Origin: an uncultured Rubritalea sp.
GTDB lineage: Bacteria; Verrucomicrobiota; Verrucomicrobiia; Verrucomicrobiales; Akkermansiaceae
Length of the DNA stretch: 48,003 bases
Reading direction: 5' to 3'
Assembly: GCA_937132085.1 (NCBI GenBank)
Contig: CAKZNV010000048.1
Coordinates: 1-48,003, forward strand
In this document: positions 35,338 to 46,107 of the stretch, piece by piece
Position numbering within the stretch: position 1 is the stretch's first letter
Layout of the letters: each line of letters opens with the position of its first letter
Notes under the pieces: model-generated
Told to the model about the DNA's origin: nothing
The model's input: the letters and a program-made list of their open reading frames with translations, nothing else
Database searches by the model: none
Made by a program: the position numbers and the translations under genes

Positions 35338-37458
35338 TTAAGACTGATGAGCCTCGATCACCTTGATAAAGCCAGCTAGATATTGAGCAGCTTTTGCTTC
35401 GCCCACCCCTTTGATACGCATTCCTGCCTCAATGGAACTCGGACGCAATCGAGTAAAATACTCAAGAGTCTTATTAGAAAACACCACATACGGAGGCACA
35501 TTCTGAGCTTTGGCTAGCTTTGCTCTATGATCTTTAAGCGCTGAAAATAACTTAGGATCAAAACCTAGATCCTCTATTTCAATATCTAAGCCATTCTTGA
35601 TAGGCGATTCTTCTCGGATTGTATTAGGCCATGCTAGGACAAAACCTATCTTGCCCAACATCACCTTCTCCCCGAGAGGCGTAATCGTTACCAATGGAAA
35701 CTCACCTCTTTGAGTAAATATGAGCCCGCCATCATGCAAGTATTTAAAGAGCTCATTGAGATAAGCTGTGCCGGAGTCTTTTAGAATCCCATAAGTAGTC
35801 AGCTGATCAAGTCGGGACCTGAGAATATCTTGCGATCGACTACCCATAAGCATCTGCACCACCTTACCTCTACCAAATTTCCCTTCCCATTTACCATCTC
35901 GGCCTTTCCTACTCATTCTAGCAACTCCACTGAGAGCTTTTCTCACTACTAGAATTTCAGATTCAGTTCCTTTACGTGAGTCTCCACCAAATTGGCTCTG
36001 ACAAACATCACAGCTACCGCAAGCTTCCGGATTCTCTTCTCCAAAATACTCCATGATCCACTGCTGCCTGCACTGACGTGAGTAGCACATCTCAATCATA
36101 GCATTGAGCTTCTCTTTATCGCGGCTCTCCTTCTCCTCCAGAGCAGCTTGATCTATCGGTAATTTCGAGGTTAAAATATCTGGCCTTAGCAACCTAGTCC
36201 CCTTCATTCGCGAGCCTGGGATATCAAAGCGTTCAAGAAGTCGATTCTTAGCGAGCACACCTATTGCGCTACCCACAGCGATACCATTTTTAACATCAGC
36301 TCCCTCTTTGATCTGATCCATCGTCATACGCACCTCAAAGTCGTTATTCGCCTGGTTCAGAAGATACTGATAAATACTGCAAATATCCTTATAACTAGGA
36401 TTCACTCCTTCAATAAAAAATTCTTGAGTCCTCGTGTCTGCATAATTGAAAAATAGCTCACACACTGACGCCTCACCATCTCGTCCAGCACGGCCAGCTT
36501 CCTGATAATACGCTTCCACAGATCCAGGCACCTCGAAGTGCACCACAAACCTAACGTCAGATCGATCAATCCCCATTCCAAAAGCATTGGTTGCCACTGC
36601 TACATCTGCTCGCTTGGATATAAACTCGTTCTGCGTCCTATCTCGGTCTTGGTCACTCATCCCACCATGATAAGCCACACAGTTGATTCCCCAATCATGC
36701 AGCATCTCAGCAACTTCTTCTACTCGCTTCCTGGTAGCACAGTAAACAATACCAGTTTTCTGCTCCGCCACTATCTCTCGGATACGCTTATATTTTAAAC
36801 TATGTTTCTCAGTCGCCGTGATAGCTAATGATAAGTTTGGCCTAGCAAATCCACTAACCATCTCGAACGGATTACGTAGGCGCAATACCGAAAGTATATC
36901 CTTCCGAACCACAGCCGTTGCAGTCGCTGTTAGAGCGATACATTGTGGGCTACCAGCTCTCTCCAATGCTGCGCCTAGGCGCATATAGTCAGGTCTGAAA
37001 TCATGCCCCCATTGACTAAGGCAGTGCGCTTCATCCACCGCAAACAGTGAAATTTCTACCTGCTCCAGAGACCTCATGAAACCTTCACTTTTAAATCGTT
37101 CAGGAGCAATATAAACTAACTTATACTCCCCCGCCCTCATCCTAGAAAGCCTCTCATTCTGCTCAGCATGGCTCAGCATCGAATTAATCATCGTTGCTGC
37201 GATGCCTTTACTGACTAGAGCATCCACCTGATCCTTCATCAGTGCTATCAATGGGCTCACGACAAGAGTCACGCCTCTAAGACACATAGCTGGAAGCTGG
37301 TAGCACAGCGACTTACCACCACCAGTTGGCATCACTACTAATCCATCTGAACCACTGAGTATTTGCTCAACAACCTCATCCTGACTATTCAGAAAGCCAT
37401 CAAAACCAAAGTGCTCCTTAAGGGCATCCAGTGGCTGTTTAATTAATCTATCACTCAT
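35338..37458 (-). CDS. recQ: RecQ-family ATP-dependent DNA helicase
   Basis: A 706-residue superfamily 2 helicase that unwinds DNA 3' to 5' in repair and recombination. Walker A GGGKS at 46-50 and the DEAH box at 142-145 ([18 protein letters not shown]) are intact. The RecQ zinc-binding Cys cluster is visible ([23 protein letters not shown]), followed by a winged-helix region, and a C-terminal HRDC domain of about 70 residues ([20 protein letters not shown], ...[11 protein letters not shown]). The length is somewhat above E. coli RecQ. It lies five bases after the dGTPase gene on the same strand. Confidence 0.95.
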   Translation of the reverse strand: MSDRLIKQPLDALKEHFGFDGFLNSQDEVVEQILSGSDGLVVMPTGGGKSLCYQLPAMCLRGVTLVVSPLIALMKDQVDALVSKGIAATMINSMLSHAEQNERLSRMRAGEYKLVYIAPERFKSEGFMRSLEQVEISLFAVDEAHCLSQWGHDFRPDYMRLGAALERAGSPQCIALTATATAVVRKDILSVLRLRNPFEMVSGFARPNLSLAITATEKHSLKYKRIREIVAEQKTGIVYCATRKRVEEVAEMLHDWGINCVAYHGGMSDQDRDRTQNEFISKRADVAVATNAFGMGIDRSDVRFVVHFEVPGSVEAYYQEAGRAGRDGEASVCELFFNYADTRTQEFFIEGVNPSYKDICSIYQYLLNQANNDFEVRMTMDQIKEGADVKNGIAVGSAIGVLAKNRLLERFDIPGSRMKGTRLLRPDILTSKLPIDQAALEEKESRDKEKLNAMIEMCYSRQCRQQWIMEYFGEENPEACGSCDVCQSQFGGDSRKGTESEILVVRKALSGVARMSRKGRDGKWEGKFGRGKVVQMLMGSRSQDILRSRLDQLTTYGILKDSGTAYLNELFKYLHDGGLIFTQRGEFPLVTITPLGEKVMLGKIGFVLAWPNTIREESPIKNGLDIEIEDLGFDPKLFSALKDHRAKLAKAQNVPPYVVFSNKTLEYFTRLRPSSIEAGMRIKGVGEAKAAQYLAGFIKVIEAHQS

Positions 37459-37463
37459 GAGGA

Positions 37464-38726
37464 CTATCCTGCTAAGTCTCCAATTGACCCAAAATCTGGA
37501 ACGATTAATCGTTTGTATAGACGAGTCGCAGAACCATCAGTATGGCTAGCAAAGTAATCGCAAAGCAAACGCTTTCTAGCGACCTTATCATCTGTTGACT
37601 TCAGCTCCTTAGCCACATCTTCAGGCATGAGATGATATGGACTGCTTTCATCACCTAGAATATCCCACAACTTACTAAGAAGATGATCTCCTTTGTATTC
37701 TAGCTGGTTGAGTTCTGGAGATTTGAAGACCAGATCGTAGGCTAGTTTCTTAAATTCCTGCGTCTCAAGCTGCACACCTTTATCCACGATGAGCTTATAC
37801 TTATAGCGGTTTGAGACTCCGCTCATGAAATTATTATCTTCCTCGATGCGAACACTCTGGATGTATCTGCCAATTCTGTTTCCAGCCATCAGCTCAACTC
37901 TATTACCACGGATCGAACGCAGTAGGTCACCCACAGGCGTCCCTTTCTCCATTCCACAGTCATGCTCCTCAGCCCAGCGCTCCACTCTCTCTACCGTCAG
38001 AAATCCAGCTCGCACACTATCTGCTAAATCATTCAGCGAATAAGCCGTATCATCTGCCCAGTCCATGATTTGACACTCTATACTGCTAAACTTATCTCTC
38101 GCCTTACCCGGAATATATTCAGCAGGAAAATCTCTATCGCCCATCACCCAGTCCAGATACTTCGACTGTTCATCGTAGATGAAATGGTTCTTTGGTGGCT
38201 TCTCGTCTGTATTCAGTTCCGACCACAGCGTCTTGTATTTCAACACAGAATCCACAAAGGCTCTAGTAGGGTTCATCCCACTCTTACTAGCCGAGAAAAT
38301 CCGCTCTGTTAGAAGCCTCAATGTCTGAGCATTCCCTTCAAAGCCTCCATGCTCACGCATCAACACATTAAGCGTCCTTTCACCTGCATGCCCAAATGGC
38401 GGATGCCCAAGATCATGAGACAAACAAGCAGCCTCTACTAAATCCGAATCAATATAGTAATCCTCACTTAAAAGCGGAGAACGAGTATTGAGGAAGTTAC
38501 AAATAGATCTTCCAATCTGAGCTACCTCAAGCGAATGAGTCAGCCGAGTTCTATAAAAATCATACTCACCACTCCAGAATACCTGCGTCTTACTCTGCAG
38601 AGATCTAAATGACGGCGTATGTAGAATACGGTCACGATCCACTTGGAATTCCGTGCGATATGTCTCCTGTGCCTTCTCTTCAGAAACACGTTCCAGATCA
38701 AAACTGTTATAAAACCTATTTTTCAT
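37464..38726 (-). CDS. dgt: dGTPase (deoxyguanosinetriphosphate triphosphohydrolase)
   Basis: A 420-residue HD-domain enzyme that hydrolyses dNTPs, typically dGTP to deoxyguanosine and triphosphate. Starting at the ATG at 38726, the HD metal ligands are His64 ([14 protein letters not shown]) and His104/Asp105 ([16 protein letters not shown]), the expected signature. Later HD elements ([16 protein letters not shown], ...GFLTVE) also match. An upstream in-frame ATG at 38765 lies inside a terminator hairpin, so the start at 38726 is preferred. recQ begins five bases after its stop. Confidence 0.92.
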   Translation of the reverse strand: MKNRFYNSFDLERVSEEKAQETYRTEFQVDRDRILHTPSFRSLQSKTQVFWSGEYDFYRTRLTHSLEVAQIGRSICNFLNTRSPLLSEDYYIDSDLVEAACLSHDLGHPPFGHAGERTLNVLMREHGGFEGNAQTLRLLTERIFSASKSGMNPTRAFVDSVLKYKTLWSELNTDEKPPKNHFIYDEQSKYLDWVMGDRDFPAEYIPGKARDKFSSIECQIMDWADDTAYSLNDLADSVRAGFLTVERVERWAEEHDCGMEKGTPVGDLLRSIRGNRVELMAGNRIGRYIQSVRIEEDNNFMSGVSNRYKYKLIVDKGVQLETQEFKKLAYDLVFKSPELNQLEYKGDHLLSKLWDILGDESSPYHLMPEDVAKELKSTDDKVARKRLLCDYFASHTDGSATRLYKRLIVPDFGSIGDLAG

Positions 38727-38727
38727 A

Positions 38728-38760
38728 GAAAAAAAATCGGGTTCAACATGTGAACCCGAT
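38728..38760 (-). terminator. Terminator of the TPR gene, abutting the dgt start
   Basis: A perfect 10-bp hairpin (ATCGGGTTCA / TGAACCCGAT) followed, on the minus strand, by a run of eight T that ends just two bases before the dgt ATG at 38726. It ends the TPR transcript but may also attenuate dgt. Confidence 0.85.
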
Positions 38761-38780
38761 GTCATTACTTTGTCATCAAA

Positions 38781-40181
38781 TTAGTATGACTCTTCTACAC
38801 GCTTGGCAACATCTCTGTAACCATAGTCCACTTCGTAGATTTCTTTGAAGCTCTGAAGAGCGTCAGACTTATTATCCATCTTAGTATGAATAAGTCCCAT
38901 TTCGTAGAGAACTTCCTTCTTAGTCCCATCCATAGCATGAAGGTCTGCTAGCGCATCAGTAAGCTGGTTTAGAGCTAAATCGTGCATCCCTTTTGCATCA
39001 AATGCTCTACCTAGAGTGAGTAGCACTCTAGTGCGGATATGCGGATTACGCTTTGCCTGCTGAAGGTGCGGTATCGCATCATTAAAGTTGCCAGCAGTAA
39101 AGAGTGCGAAACCTAGCTCGAATCTTAGCTGTGGGTCAGTAGGGTTTTGATCCACTCGCTTCTGAGCATCATCGATAGCCTCTGCTGAGCGTTCTTGCTT
39201 CACAGCTAGTAACTGTGACTGAAGCTCAGCATTATCAGGATCAGTCTCAAGCTGAGCTGTTAAAGTTGCTATATTCTCATCGGCCGCCTTCTGCTTCATC
39301 ATGTCTGACTTGCTCTTCAGCGTCATGTCCTTATTACTGATCTGATACGCCCAGTTATAGAACACGTAGGAATCTGGCCAGTATTCGAGATTCTCATAGA
39401 TCTTAGCGATCTCTTTTACTACCGAGAGATTATTCTGATCTTCTTGATACTTCTCCATCAACTTAGCCAGCTTATCCTTCATCTGGTCACGCGTCATGGC
39501 AGCTCTATCAGAGTCTTCCATTTCAGCGATTTCGCCTTGATCTTTCTGCACATCACCCATGCTAGCATTCTCAGACCATTTGTCTTTCTTCATGGAAGCA
39601 CGTGCTGTGGAGTCTTTGTAGCCTTTCACAGCATCGATGTCTGTTTCATCCTGCTTAGTGATGTCTTGATAAACACCAGCAGCATCACTAGGCATATCTC
39701 TAGCTAGATAATGTTCAGCCAGCTTGTGAAGTAGCTTAGTGTTCTCAGGATCTCCCTTACGCACTGTCTCTAGCGCAAATGCTGCAGTATCTAGTAAGTT
39801 CATACGGATTGCAGTATCAAAAAGAATGTCGTTGAGCTGGCTATTGTAAGGATCTTTCTCGAGTTCCTTTTCCAGAGAAACTAATGCTCCAGCTGGATCT
39901 TTTTTCGACTGGCTTTGAAGTTTCGATGAGGAAAAACCTCCACCGAACATCTGAGTCACAGCATTCCCCTTCTTTTTAGCTCCTCCACTTAAAATAACAG
40001 CACATCTTCTTGCGAGTTTTCTGCCCTCTAGATATCCTGGCTGATCCTTCAAAATTGCCTGACACAGACTAATTGCATAGCTGTGGTTCTGCAGTTCTAA
40101 TGCGCTCAAAGCCTTTAACCATAGAGTTCTAAGATTCTGTGGCAATTGCGCCTCTTTTATTTCAACTATTTCTTCACTCAT
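38781..40181 (-). CDS. Cytosolic tetratricopeptide-repeat protein
   Basis: A 466-residue protein with no signal peptide. TPR-like helical pairs occur through most of it (SYAISLCQAILKDQPGYLEG; EALVSLEKELEKDPYNSQLN-like; AGVYQDITKQDETDIDAVKG; LRFELGFALFTAGNFNDAIPHL and following). A charged, coiled-coil-prone section lies around residues 205-245. It presumably works as a protein-protein scaffold. No catalytic domain is seen. It is transcribed in the same direction as dgt, separated from it by a terminator. Confidence 0.8.
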   Translation of the reverse strand: MSEEIVEIKEAQLPQNLRTLWLKALSALELQNHSYAISLCQAILKDQPGYLEGRKLARRCAVILSGGAKKKGNAVTQMFGGGFSSSKLQSQSKKDPAGALVSLEKELEKDPYNSQLNDILFDTAIRMNLLDTAAFALETVRKGDPENTKLLHKLAEHYLARDMPSDAAGVYQDITKQDETDIDAVKGYKDSTARASMKKDKWSENASMGDVQKDQGEIAEMEDSDRAAMTRDQMKDKLAKLMEKYQEDQNNLSVVKEIAKIYENLEYWPDSYVFYNWAYQISNKDMTLKSKSDMMKQKAADENIATLTAQLETDPDNAELQSQLLAVKQERSAEAIDDAQKRVDQNPTDPQLRFELGFALFTAGNFNDAIPHLQQAKRNPHIRTRVLLTLGRAFDAKGMHDLALNQLTDALADLHAMDGTKKEVLYEMGLIHTKMDNKSDALQSFKEIYEVDYGYRDVAKRVEESY

Positions 40182-40327
40182 AAATTACTTATCTTTATAC
40201 CTTTTGATTTTTCTGAACATTAGCATAGATCAATTTCTCTATACTATATATTGAACTACTTCATTTGCTCTAACATGACATTTTCATGCTTCATGGCAAG
40301 CACCCTCTGAAATATCAGTGATTTTTT

Positions 40328-40930
40328 TTATACTCTCTCAATATCACCCTCTGCGTATAGCTCTTCTAGCGCATCTGCTAACATTTCCTCGTAGAGATCT
40401 CTAGGCACCTCATGCCCGCCAAACTGCCTCAAATGAGCAGTCATCCACTGAGTGTCTAGCAACACCACTCCTTCTTCTCGTAGCCAATCCACTAAATGCA
40501 CCAAGGCGATTTTACTAGCATCAGTTTTACGACTAAACATACTTTCTCCAAAAAATGCATTCCCAAGCTTCACTCCATATAAGCCACCTTGTAGCCCATC
40601 ATCGTCCCAGCATTCCACCGAGTGAGCAAACCCCAGCTCATGCAGCTCATGATAGCTCTCCAGAATAGTCCCATCTATCCACGTGCTCTCCCTATCAGCA
40701 CAGCCTAACATCACCTCCTTGAAAGCTTCGTCCATGGTAATTCTAAATGGAGTTTTCCTAATAGACTTCTTGAGTCCACGCGGAATCTTAAATTGGTCAT
40801 CTAGCGGAATCACACCTCTATTTACAGGAGAGAACCAAAGCAACTCGCCCTCCTCTGCCATCGGGAATACTCCCTCAGCGTAGGCTCCTAGTAAAATATG
40901 CGGTGCGATCTTCTCCATGCTCTCTAACAT
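40328..40930 (-). CDS. aat: Leucyl/phenylalanyl-tRNA-protein transferase
   Basis: A 200-residue enzyme that adds Leu or Phe to the N-terminus of proteins ending in Lys or Arg, marking them for ClpAP (the N-degron pathway). Starts at 40930 or 40918; a longer extension to 41080 would overlap the divergent apt gene. Family features are HILLGAYAEGVFPMAE, LWFSPVNRGVIPL, EVMLGCADRESTWI, GLYGVKLGNAFFGESMFSR and LVDWLREEGVVLLDTQW. The length is a little short of E. coli Aat (about 234 residues) mainly at the N-terminus. Confidence 0.92.
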   Translation of the reverse strand: MLESMEKIAPHILLGAYAEGVFPMAEEGELLWFSPVNRGVIPLDDQFKIPRGLKKSIRKTPFRITMDEAFKEVMLGCADRESTWIDGTILESYHELHELGFAHSVECWDDDGLQGGLYGVKLGNAFFGESMFSRKTDASKIALVHLVDWLREEGVVLLDTQWMTAHLRQFGGHEVPRDLYEEMLADALEELYAEGDIERV

Positions 40931-41003
40931 AATAGATGGCATGACAGATGAAAAGTCCCATTTTTTTCGTGCATTCCTCATCGATAAAGGTTGTATTTTA
41001 ATT

Positions 41004-41522
41004 ATGCCAACCGCCTTAGCTGATGCCATAAGAGATGTCCCTGATTTCCCTAAACCAGGAATCATCTTCAAAGACATCACACCTATCCTCGCTAACCCCG
41101 CTCTACTTCAGCGCTCTATAGATCTCCTCGTGGAGACAGCTAAAGACCAGAAGATTGATAAAGTCGTGGGTATCGACGCGAGAGGATTTATCTTCGCCAG
41201 CCCTATAGCTCTAGCTCTCGGAGCAGGATTCGTCCCTGTTCGAAAAGCAGGTAAACTCCCATGGAAAACTCACTCAGCCTCCTACACTCTTGAGTATGGT
41301 GAGAACATAGTTGAAATCCATCAAGACGCCATTCAGCCTGGTGAAAAAGTTTTACTCGTTGATGACTTACTTGCCACTGGAGGCACCGCAGCTGCAGCCG
41401 TAAGCTTACTTGAAAAATTAGGTGCAGATATTGTCAGCGTCTCATTTTTAATAGAACTTTCGTTTCTGGATGGACGAAATAAAATCAATCATTCTAACAT
41501 AAACTCAATTATAACCTACTAA
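41004..41522 (+). CDS. apt: Adenine phosphoribosyltransferase
   Basis: A 172-residue purine-salvage enzyme that makes AMP from adenine and PRPP. The start is the ATG at 41004; an upstream reading to 40917 overlaps the divergent aat gene. Conserved segments are [42 protein letters not shown] and the PRPP-binding loop [14 protein letters not shown] (about 116-129). The length is normal for the family. pgi begins 5 bases after its stop, so the two are probably co-transcribed. Confidence 0.95.
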   Translation: MPTALADAIRDVPDFPKPGIIFKDITPILANPALLQRSIDLLVETAKDQKIDKVVGIDARGFIFASPIALALGAGFVPVRKAGKLPWKTHSASYTLEYGENIVEIHQDAIQPGEKVLLVDDLLATGGTAAAAVSLLEKLGADIVSVSFLIELSFLDGRNKINHSNINSIITY

Positions 41523-41527
41523 ACAAC

Positions 41528-43078
41528 ATGTCTAACTGGACCGACTACAATAACCTCCTAAGATACACTGACCTCAGAACCACTCTAGATCTATCTCGCA
41601 TGGACATCCCTCATGACTTCATTCAGAACCTACAACCTAAGATCGACAAGGCATATGAGGACATGAAAGCCGTAGAAGCAGGAGAAATCGCCAACCCTGA
41701 TGAAGGCCGCATGGTAGGTCACTACTGGCTCCGTAAGCCAGAGCTCGCTCCGACTGAGGAACTTCGCAAGCAAATCACGGAACCAATAGAGCAGCTAGAA
41801 CAGATCGCAGAAGACGTTCATTCTGGAAAAATTGCTCCTGCGTCAGGCGGCTTATTTGAGAACCTCTTGATCATCGGAATCGGCGGATCTGCTTTAGGAC
41901 CACAGCTTGTCTACGAAGCACTAGGCACACATTCTAAAGTCAAAACTTACTTCTTTGATAACACTGACCCTCAAGGAATCGACAACACTCTAACACAAAT
42001 CGGTCATGGACTTAGCAAGACACTATCGCTTGTAGTTTCTAAATCAGGCGGAACAGCTGAGACTAGAAACTCCATGTTAGAAGCTCAAAATGCTTACGAA
42101 AATGCTAATCTATGTTTCGCTGCACACGCTATCGCCATCACTGGTGTAGACTCTCAACTCGACAACTTCGCAGCATCTAACAACTGGATCGCACGCATCC
42201 CGATGGAAGACTGGGTAGGCGGAAGAACTTCTGTCATGTCCACTGTAGGACTCGTCCCTGCCGCACTTCAAGGCATCGACACTAACCAGTTTCTCGCTGG
42301 CGCAGCAGCCATGGATGAGAAGACTAGAAACACGGATACTTCTAAGAATGCAGCCATGCAGCTAGCGCTCGCTTGGCATCATGCAGGTAACGGTAAAGGT
42401 GAGAAAGACATGGTCGTCCTCCCTTACAAAGACTCTCTCGTGCTATTCTCAAAATACCTCCAGCAACTCGTCATGGAGTCACTAGGTAAAGAACATGATC
42501 TCGATGGTAACGTCGTTAATCAAGGCATCGCAGTCTACGGAAACAAAGGATCCACAGACCAACACGCATACGTTCAGCAGCTTCGTGACGGAGTGCATAA
42601 CTTCTTCGCCACCTTTATCGAAGTCCGCGAAGGCCGTAAAGGTCAGAGCATCGAAGTAGATCCTGGTAACACCAGTGCAGACTACCTCCAAGGCTTCCTC
42701 CGTGGAACTCGCAAGGCGCTTTACGAGTCAGGTAGAAAATCTATCACTATCTCTATCTCAGAGGTAACACCATTCACCTTAGGAATGCTCATCGGACTCT
42801 TCGAAAGAGCAGTGAGCTTCTACGCTTCTCTAGTAAACATCAATGCTTACCACCAGCCAGGTGTTGAAGCAGGTAAGAAAGCTGCTGGCGACTTCCTCGA
42901 TACTCTAAATCAAGTTCGTGGAGCTATCACAGCTTGGGAGAAAACTGCTGACGACATCGCAGAAGCGATTAGTCACGACCCTGAAGACGTTTACCACGCT
43001 CTCACTCACCTCGCTGCCAACGGCGAAGTCATCAAGAGCGAAGGCAAGACACCAGCAGAAGATTCCTTCATGCTGTAA
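41528..43078 (+). CDS. pgi: Glucose-6-phosphate isomerase
   Basis: A 516-residue glycolytic enzyme interconverting glucose 6-phosphate and fructose 6-phosphate. The PGI signatures are recognisable: [32 protein letters not shown] (usually GGR[FY]S), and [13 protein letters not shown] near the C-terminus. The length is close to that of compact PGI members. It follows apt by five bases. Confidence 0.94.
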   Translation: MSNWTDYNNLLRYTDLRTTLDLSRMDIPHDFIQNLQPKIDKAYEDMKAVEAGEIANPDEGRMVGHYWLRKPELAPTEELRKQITEPIEQLEQIAEDVHSGKIAPASGGLFENLLIIGIGGSALGPQLVYEALGTHSKVKTYFFDNTDPQGIDNTLTQIGHGLSKTLSLVVSKSGGTAETRNSMLEAQNAYENANLCFAAHAIAITGVDSQLDNFAASNNWIARIPMEDWVGGRTSVMSTVGLVPAALQGIDTNQFLAGAAAMDEKTRNTDTSKNAAMQLALAWHHAGNGKGEKDMVVLPYKDSLVLFSKYLQQLVMESLGKEHDLDGNVVNQGIAVYGNKGSTDQHAYVQQLRDGVHNFFATFIEVREGRKGQSIEVDPGNTSADYLQGFLRGTRKALYESGRKSITISISEVTPFTLGMLIGLFERAVSFYASLVNINAYHQPGVEAGKKAAGDFLDTLNQVRGAITAWEKTADDIAEAISHDPEDVYHALTHLAANGEVIKSEGKTPAEDSFML

Positions 43079-43096
43079 CTCACGACTAATCCTGCA

Positions 43097-44197
43097 GTGC
43101 AAAAATTCGACCGCTACATAGCAAAGAACATCATTACTACGACTCTGTTCGCAGTAATGATTCTTAGCGGCGTTTTCATGCTCGGCAATATTTTCAAGGA
43201 AGCTCGCCCTCTCTTTGTGGGCAAGCATCCTTCACCTCTACTCGTCATAGAGTTCATCCTCAGCGTGCTTCCATTCTCGCTGATGTTTACCATCCCGTTT
43301 AGCTTCCTAGCTGCTGTAATGCTGGTCTTTGGAAGACTCTCTGGTGATAATGAAATCCAATCCATGCGCATGGCTGGACACTCACTCCAGCGCATCGCTA
43401 TACCTGTCTTTGTTATTGCTGCAGCTCTCTCAGCATTCTGCCTCTGGCTCAATGTCGAAGTCGCTCCAAGAGCGAAGAGCAGAGTCAAAACTCTACTGTT
43501 CGAAGCTGTTAGGGAAGACCCTAACAAGTTTCTCGATCCTGGTGTTGTGCAAACTCAGCTTAAGGACAAACGCATCTATGTTAGAGAACGAAAAGGCGAT
43601 ATACTCTACGGTCTACACATTCATGATGTCGGTGATGAACAGAATGGCTATCACTCTAAAACCTATACCTATGCAGAGTCAGCACGTATCTACGTAGACA
43701 TGGAGAACAACCAGATCCAGCTACATCTAGAGAATGCATTCATGATGGTTCCTGATAACAATGGAGCAATGATCCCACCTAAAATAGGTGATGTTGACCC
43801 TGTCCTATTTGACTTCGATATGAACAAGAAGAGACGCTTCAAAGCATCTTCTATGACAAACAGCGAGATACGAGCATATCTAGCCACCGAGCCAGAACTC
43901 ACTTCAAAGCAGAAAGCCAAATTCACTCAAGCCATCACGTCTAGACAATCATTCTCACTCGCATGCATGGCATTCGCTCTGATCGGAGTCCCTCTAGGCA
44001 TGGGCTCTCGACGTAAAGAAAGCTCTACTGGTTTCGTTGTCAGTATGGCAATTGGTATTGGTTACTTCCTCTTCCACATCTTCGCAGGCCAAGTTAAAGA
44101 TGATACCAGCAGCGTCGCTACCATCTTATTCTGGCTACCTAACATCTTATCTGTCATACTTGCAGTCTGGCTATTCAGAAGAGCCAGATTTAAATAG
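43097..44197 (+). CDS. LptF/LptG-family permease
   Basis: A 366-residue membrane protein of the YjgP/YjgQ family, which together with LptB extracts lipopolysaccharide from the inner membrane. It has membrane helices at about residues 12-32, 50-80 and 100-120, a periplasmic beta-rich domain in the middle (residues 135-265), and a helical C-terminal part with three helices (about 285-360). The start is GTG at 43097, 18 bases after the pgi stop. The paired subunit is not in the window. Whether it is LptF or LptG is not clear. Confidence 0.87.
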   Translation: MQKFDRYIAKNIITTTLFAVMILSGVFMLGNIFKEARPLFVGKHPSPLLVIEFILSVLPFSLMFTIPFSFLAAVMLVFGRLSGDNEIQSMRMAGHSLQRIAIPVFVIAAALSAFCLWLNVEVAPRAKSRVKTLLFEAVREDPNKFLDPGVVQTQLKDKRIYVRERKGDILYGLHIHDVGDEQNGYHSKTYTYAESARIYVDMENNQIQLHLENAFMMVPDNNGAMIPPKIGDVDPVLFDFDMNKKRRFKASSMTNSEIRAYLATEPELTSKQKAKFTQAITSRQSFSLACMAFALIGVPLGMGSRRKESSTGFVVSMAIGIGYFLFHIFAGQVKDDTSSVATILFWLPNILSVILAVWLFRRARFK

Positions 44198-44216
44198 ATC
44201 CTCCCCATATTTCTAG

Positions 44217-46058
44217 ATGAATAGAATAAAAAAAAGACTGCGTAAATCAGCACAAGCCGTAAAGAGCTTCTTCGCCGAGAATAGTATCGAACTCTTCCCT
44301 GCTAGACATGCTGTAAAACTCTACAACAAGAATGCCGCCGGCGCTGACCTTAAAGCAGCTCTCAGCGTTGCCCTGCTTGCTTTACCACAAGGCATGGCCT
44401 ACGCAGCTATCGCTGGCTTGCCTATCTATTATGGAATTGTAGCCGCAGCTATCGCAGCCATCGTAGGACCTCTGTTTGCCAGCTCTAAACACACGATCCA
44501 AGGCCCTAGTAACTCCACAGCCTTCATGGTCTTCAGCTTCTTCGCAGTCGCTGACCCAGCCATCTCGTCAAACATCATTTACTACATGCCCCTACTCATC
44601 TTCATGGTAGGACTCATCCTTTTATTAGGCGCCTTATTTAAGCTAGCCGACCTATTGCAATTCGTTTCCCGGAGTGTCCTTGTCGGATACATCACTGGCG
44701 CCGCACTGCTCATTATGAATGGTCAATTCAAGCACATCTTCGGTGTTGCTGATGAGATCAACGCCAAAACATTCTTCTCCAGCCTCGGCGAACTATTCGG
44801 TGCCTACAACCACTTTGAAATCACCCCCATTCTCATCGGCGTCTCCACACTCGCTCTCTACTTATTACTCATCAAGAAACTCCCCGCTTTACCTAATTTC
44901 GCACTCTGCTTAGCCCTATCCACACTCGTCTCATGGCTCCTCAGTATCAACATCCCTGGATATCATGTGGAAACCTTTGCCAAGCTCCAGTTAGAAAATT
45001 TTGCCCCGTCACTACCAGATTTTAGCTACGAGCACATCTCCTTCCTCTTCGGACTAGCCTTCGCCATCGCCTTCCTAGCCTCGCTAGAAAACACAGTCAT
45101 GGGCAAATCTCTCGGCAGCCTAACTGGTGAACGCCCAGACCAAAACCAAGACATGTTCTCACTCGGCATGTCAAATATTGCCTGCTCACTCATAGCCCCG
45201 ATGCCTAGCTCGGGCTCACTGACTCGCTCCGCACTAAACTATGAAGCTGGCGCTAAAACTCGCTTTGCCTCCATCTACTCAGGACTACTCTGTCTTGGTG
45301 GTTTCTTCTTACTCGTCTCCCTCCCTATCGTCGAAAATATGCCGAAAGCATCACTTGCTGCTCTCGTTATTGGTATCGCGATTTCACTCATCAACTGGCA
45401 CAATATCCGTATCTGCCTCCACTCCACCACAGACGATGCCATCGTAGTTATTGCTACCTTCGCTGCCACTCTGCTCACTCGTCTCGACAACGCCATCTTC
45501 ATCGGCGTAGCCATCTCCATCTCACTCTTCTTGAGGAAAGCCTCTCGCCCACACCTAGTCGAATACGAAGTAAATGACGAAGGAGACCTCCGTGAGTTAG
45601 ACCAGAAAAAAACTCGACCTAACCCAGCTATCTCCATCGTTCACGTAGAAGGAAATCTATACTTCGGAGCAGCGGACCTATTCCGCACACAGGTTCAGAT
45701 CACCGCAGCAGACCCTAACCTCAAGGTCATCATTCTCCGTATGAAAAATGCTCGTCACCTAGATGCCACATCAGTCATGGCTCTCGACGACCTCATCAAA
45801 CACATGCGCAAGCAAGACTGCCACGTCATCATCTCTGGCGCCACCAGAAATGTATACAAGGTCCTCAAGCAGTCAGGTGTTCTAGAAACAATCCTCGATG
45901 GCTGTAATCGCCAAGAAGGTGAAACCAATCTCTTCTTCTCTTCACCTAGTAACCCTAATCTCTCCACGCGAGATGCTCTACTCCGAGCTCAAGAACTGCT
46001 AGGAACCACCAAAGCTGAAATCAAAATTTTCTACGATTCCAGCCAAGAAACAAAATAG
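44217..46058 (+). CDS. SulP-family anion transporter with STAS domain
   Basis: A 613-residue transporter. The N-terminal part matches the sulphate-transporter core (DLKAALSVALLALPQGMAYA, PIYYGIVAAAIAAIVGPLF, and the GPSNSTAFMVF motif) with around ten membrane helices. The C-terminal 130 residues (about 475-580) form a STAS domain (AISIVHVEGNLYFGAADLFR, HLDATSVMALDDLIKHM). Substrates of this family include sulphate, bicarbonate and C4-dicarboxylates. It lies 19 bases after the LptF/LptG-type gene and 49 before the GAPDH gene. Confidence 0.9.
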   Translation: MNRIKKRLRKSAQAVKSFFAENSIELFPARHAVKLYNKNAAGADLKAALSVALLALPQGMAYAAIAGLPIYYGIVAAAIAAIVGPLFASSKHTIQGPSNSTAFMVFSFFAVADPAISSNIIYYMPLLIFMVGLILLLGALFKLADLLQFVSRSVLVGYITGAALLIMNGQFKHIFGVADEINAKTFFSSLGELFGAYNHFEITPILIGVSTLALYLLLIKKLPALPNFALCLALSTLVSWLLSINIPGYHVETFAKLQLENFAPSLPDFSYEHISFLFGLAFAIAFLASLENTVMGKSLGSLTGERPDQNQDMFSLGMSNIACSLIAPMPSSGSLTRSALNYEAGAKTRFASIYSGLLCLGGFFLLVSLPIVENMPKASLAALVIGIAISLINWHNIRICLHSTTDDAIVVIATFAATLLTRLDNAIFIGVAISISLFLRKASRPHLVEYEVNDEGDLRELDQKKTRPNPAISIVHVEGNLYFGAADLFRTQVQITAADPNLKVIILRMKNARHLDATSVMALDDLIKHMRKQDCHVIISGATRNVYKVLKQSGVLETILDGCNRQEGETNLFFSSPSNPNLSTRDALLRAQELLGTTKAEIKIFYDSSQETK

Positions 46059-46107
46059 TCACACAATTTTCCTCCCAAATCACAGCTCAATCAGATAAAC
46101 AAACAAC

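Noticed and set aside
40182-40327. Small peptide or RNA gene between the TPR and aat genes
   Set aside because: Only a 12-codon reading is present and no stable hairpin; it is probably just the promoter region of the TPR gene.
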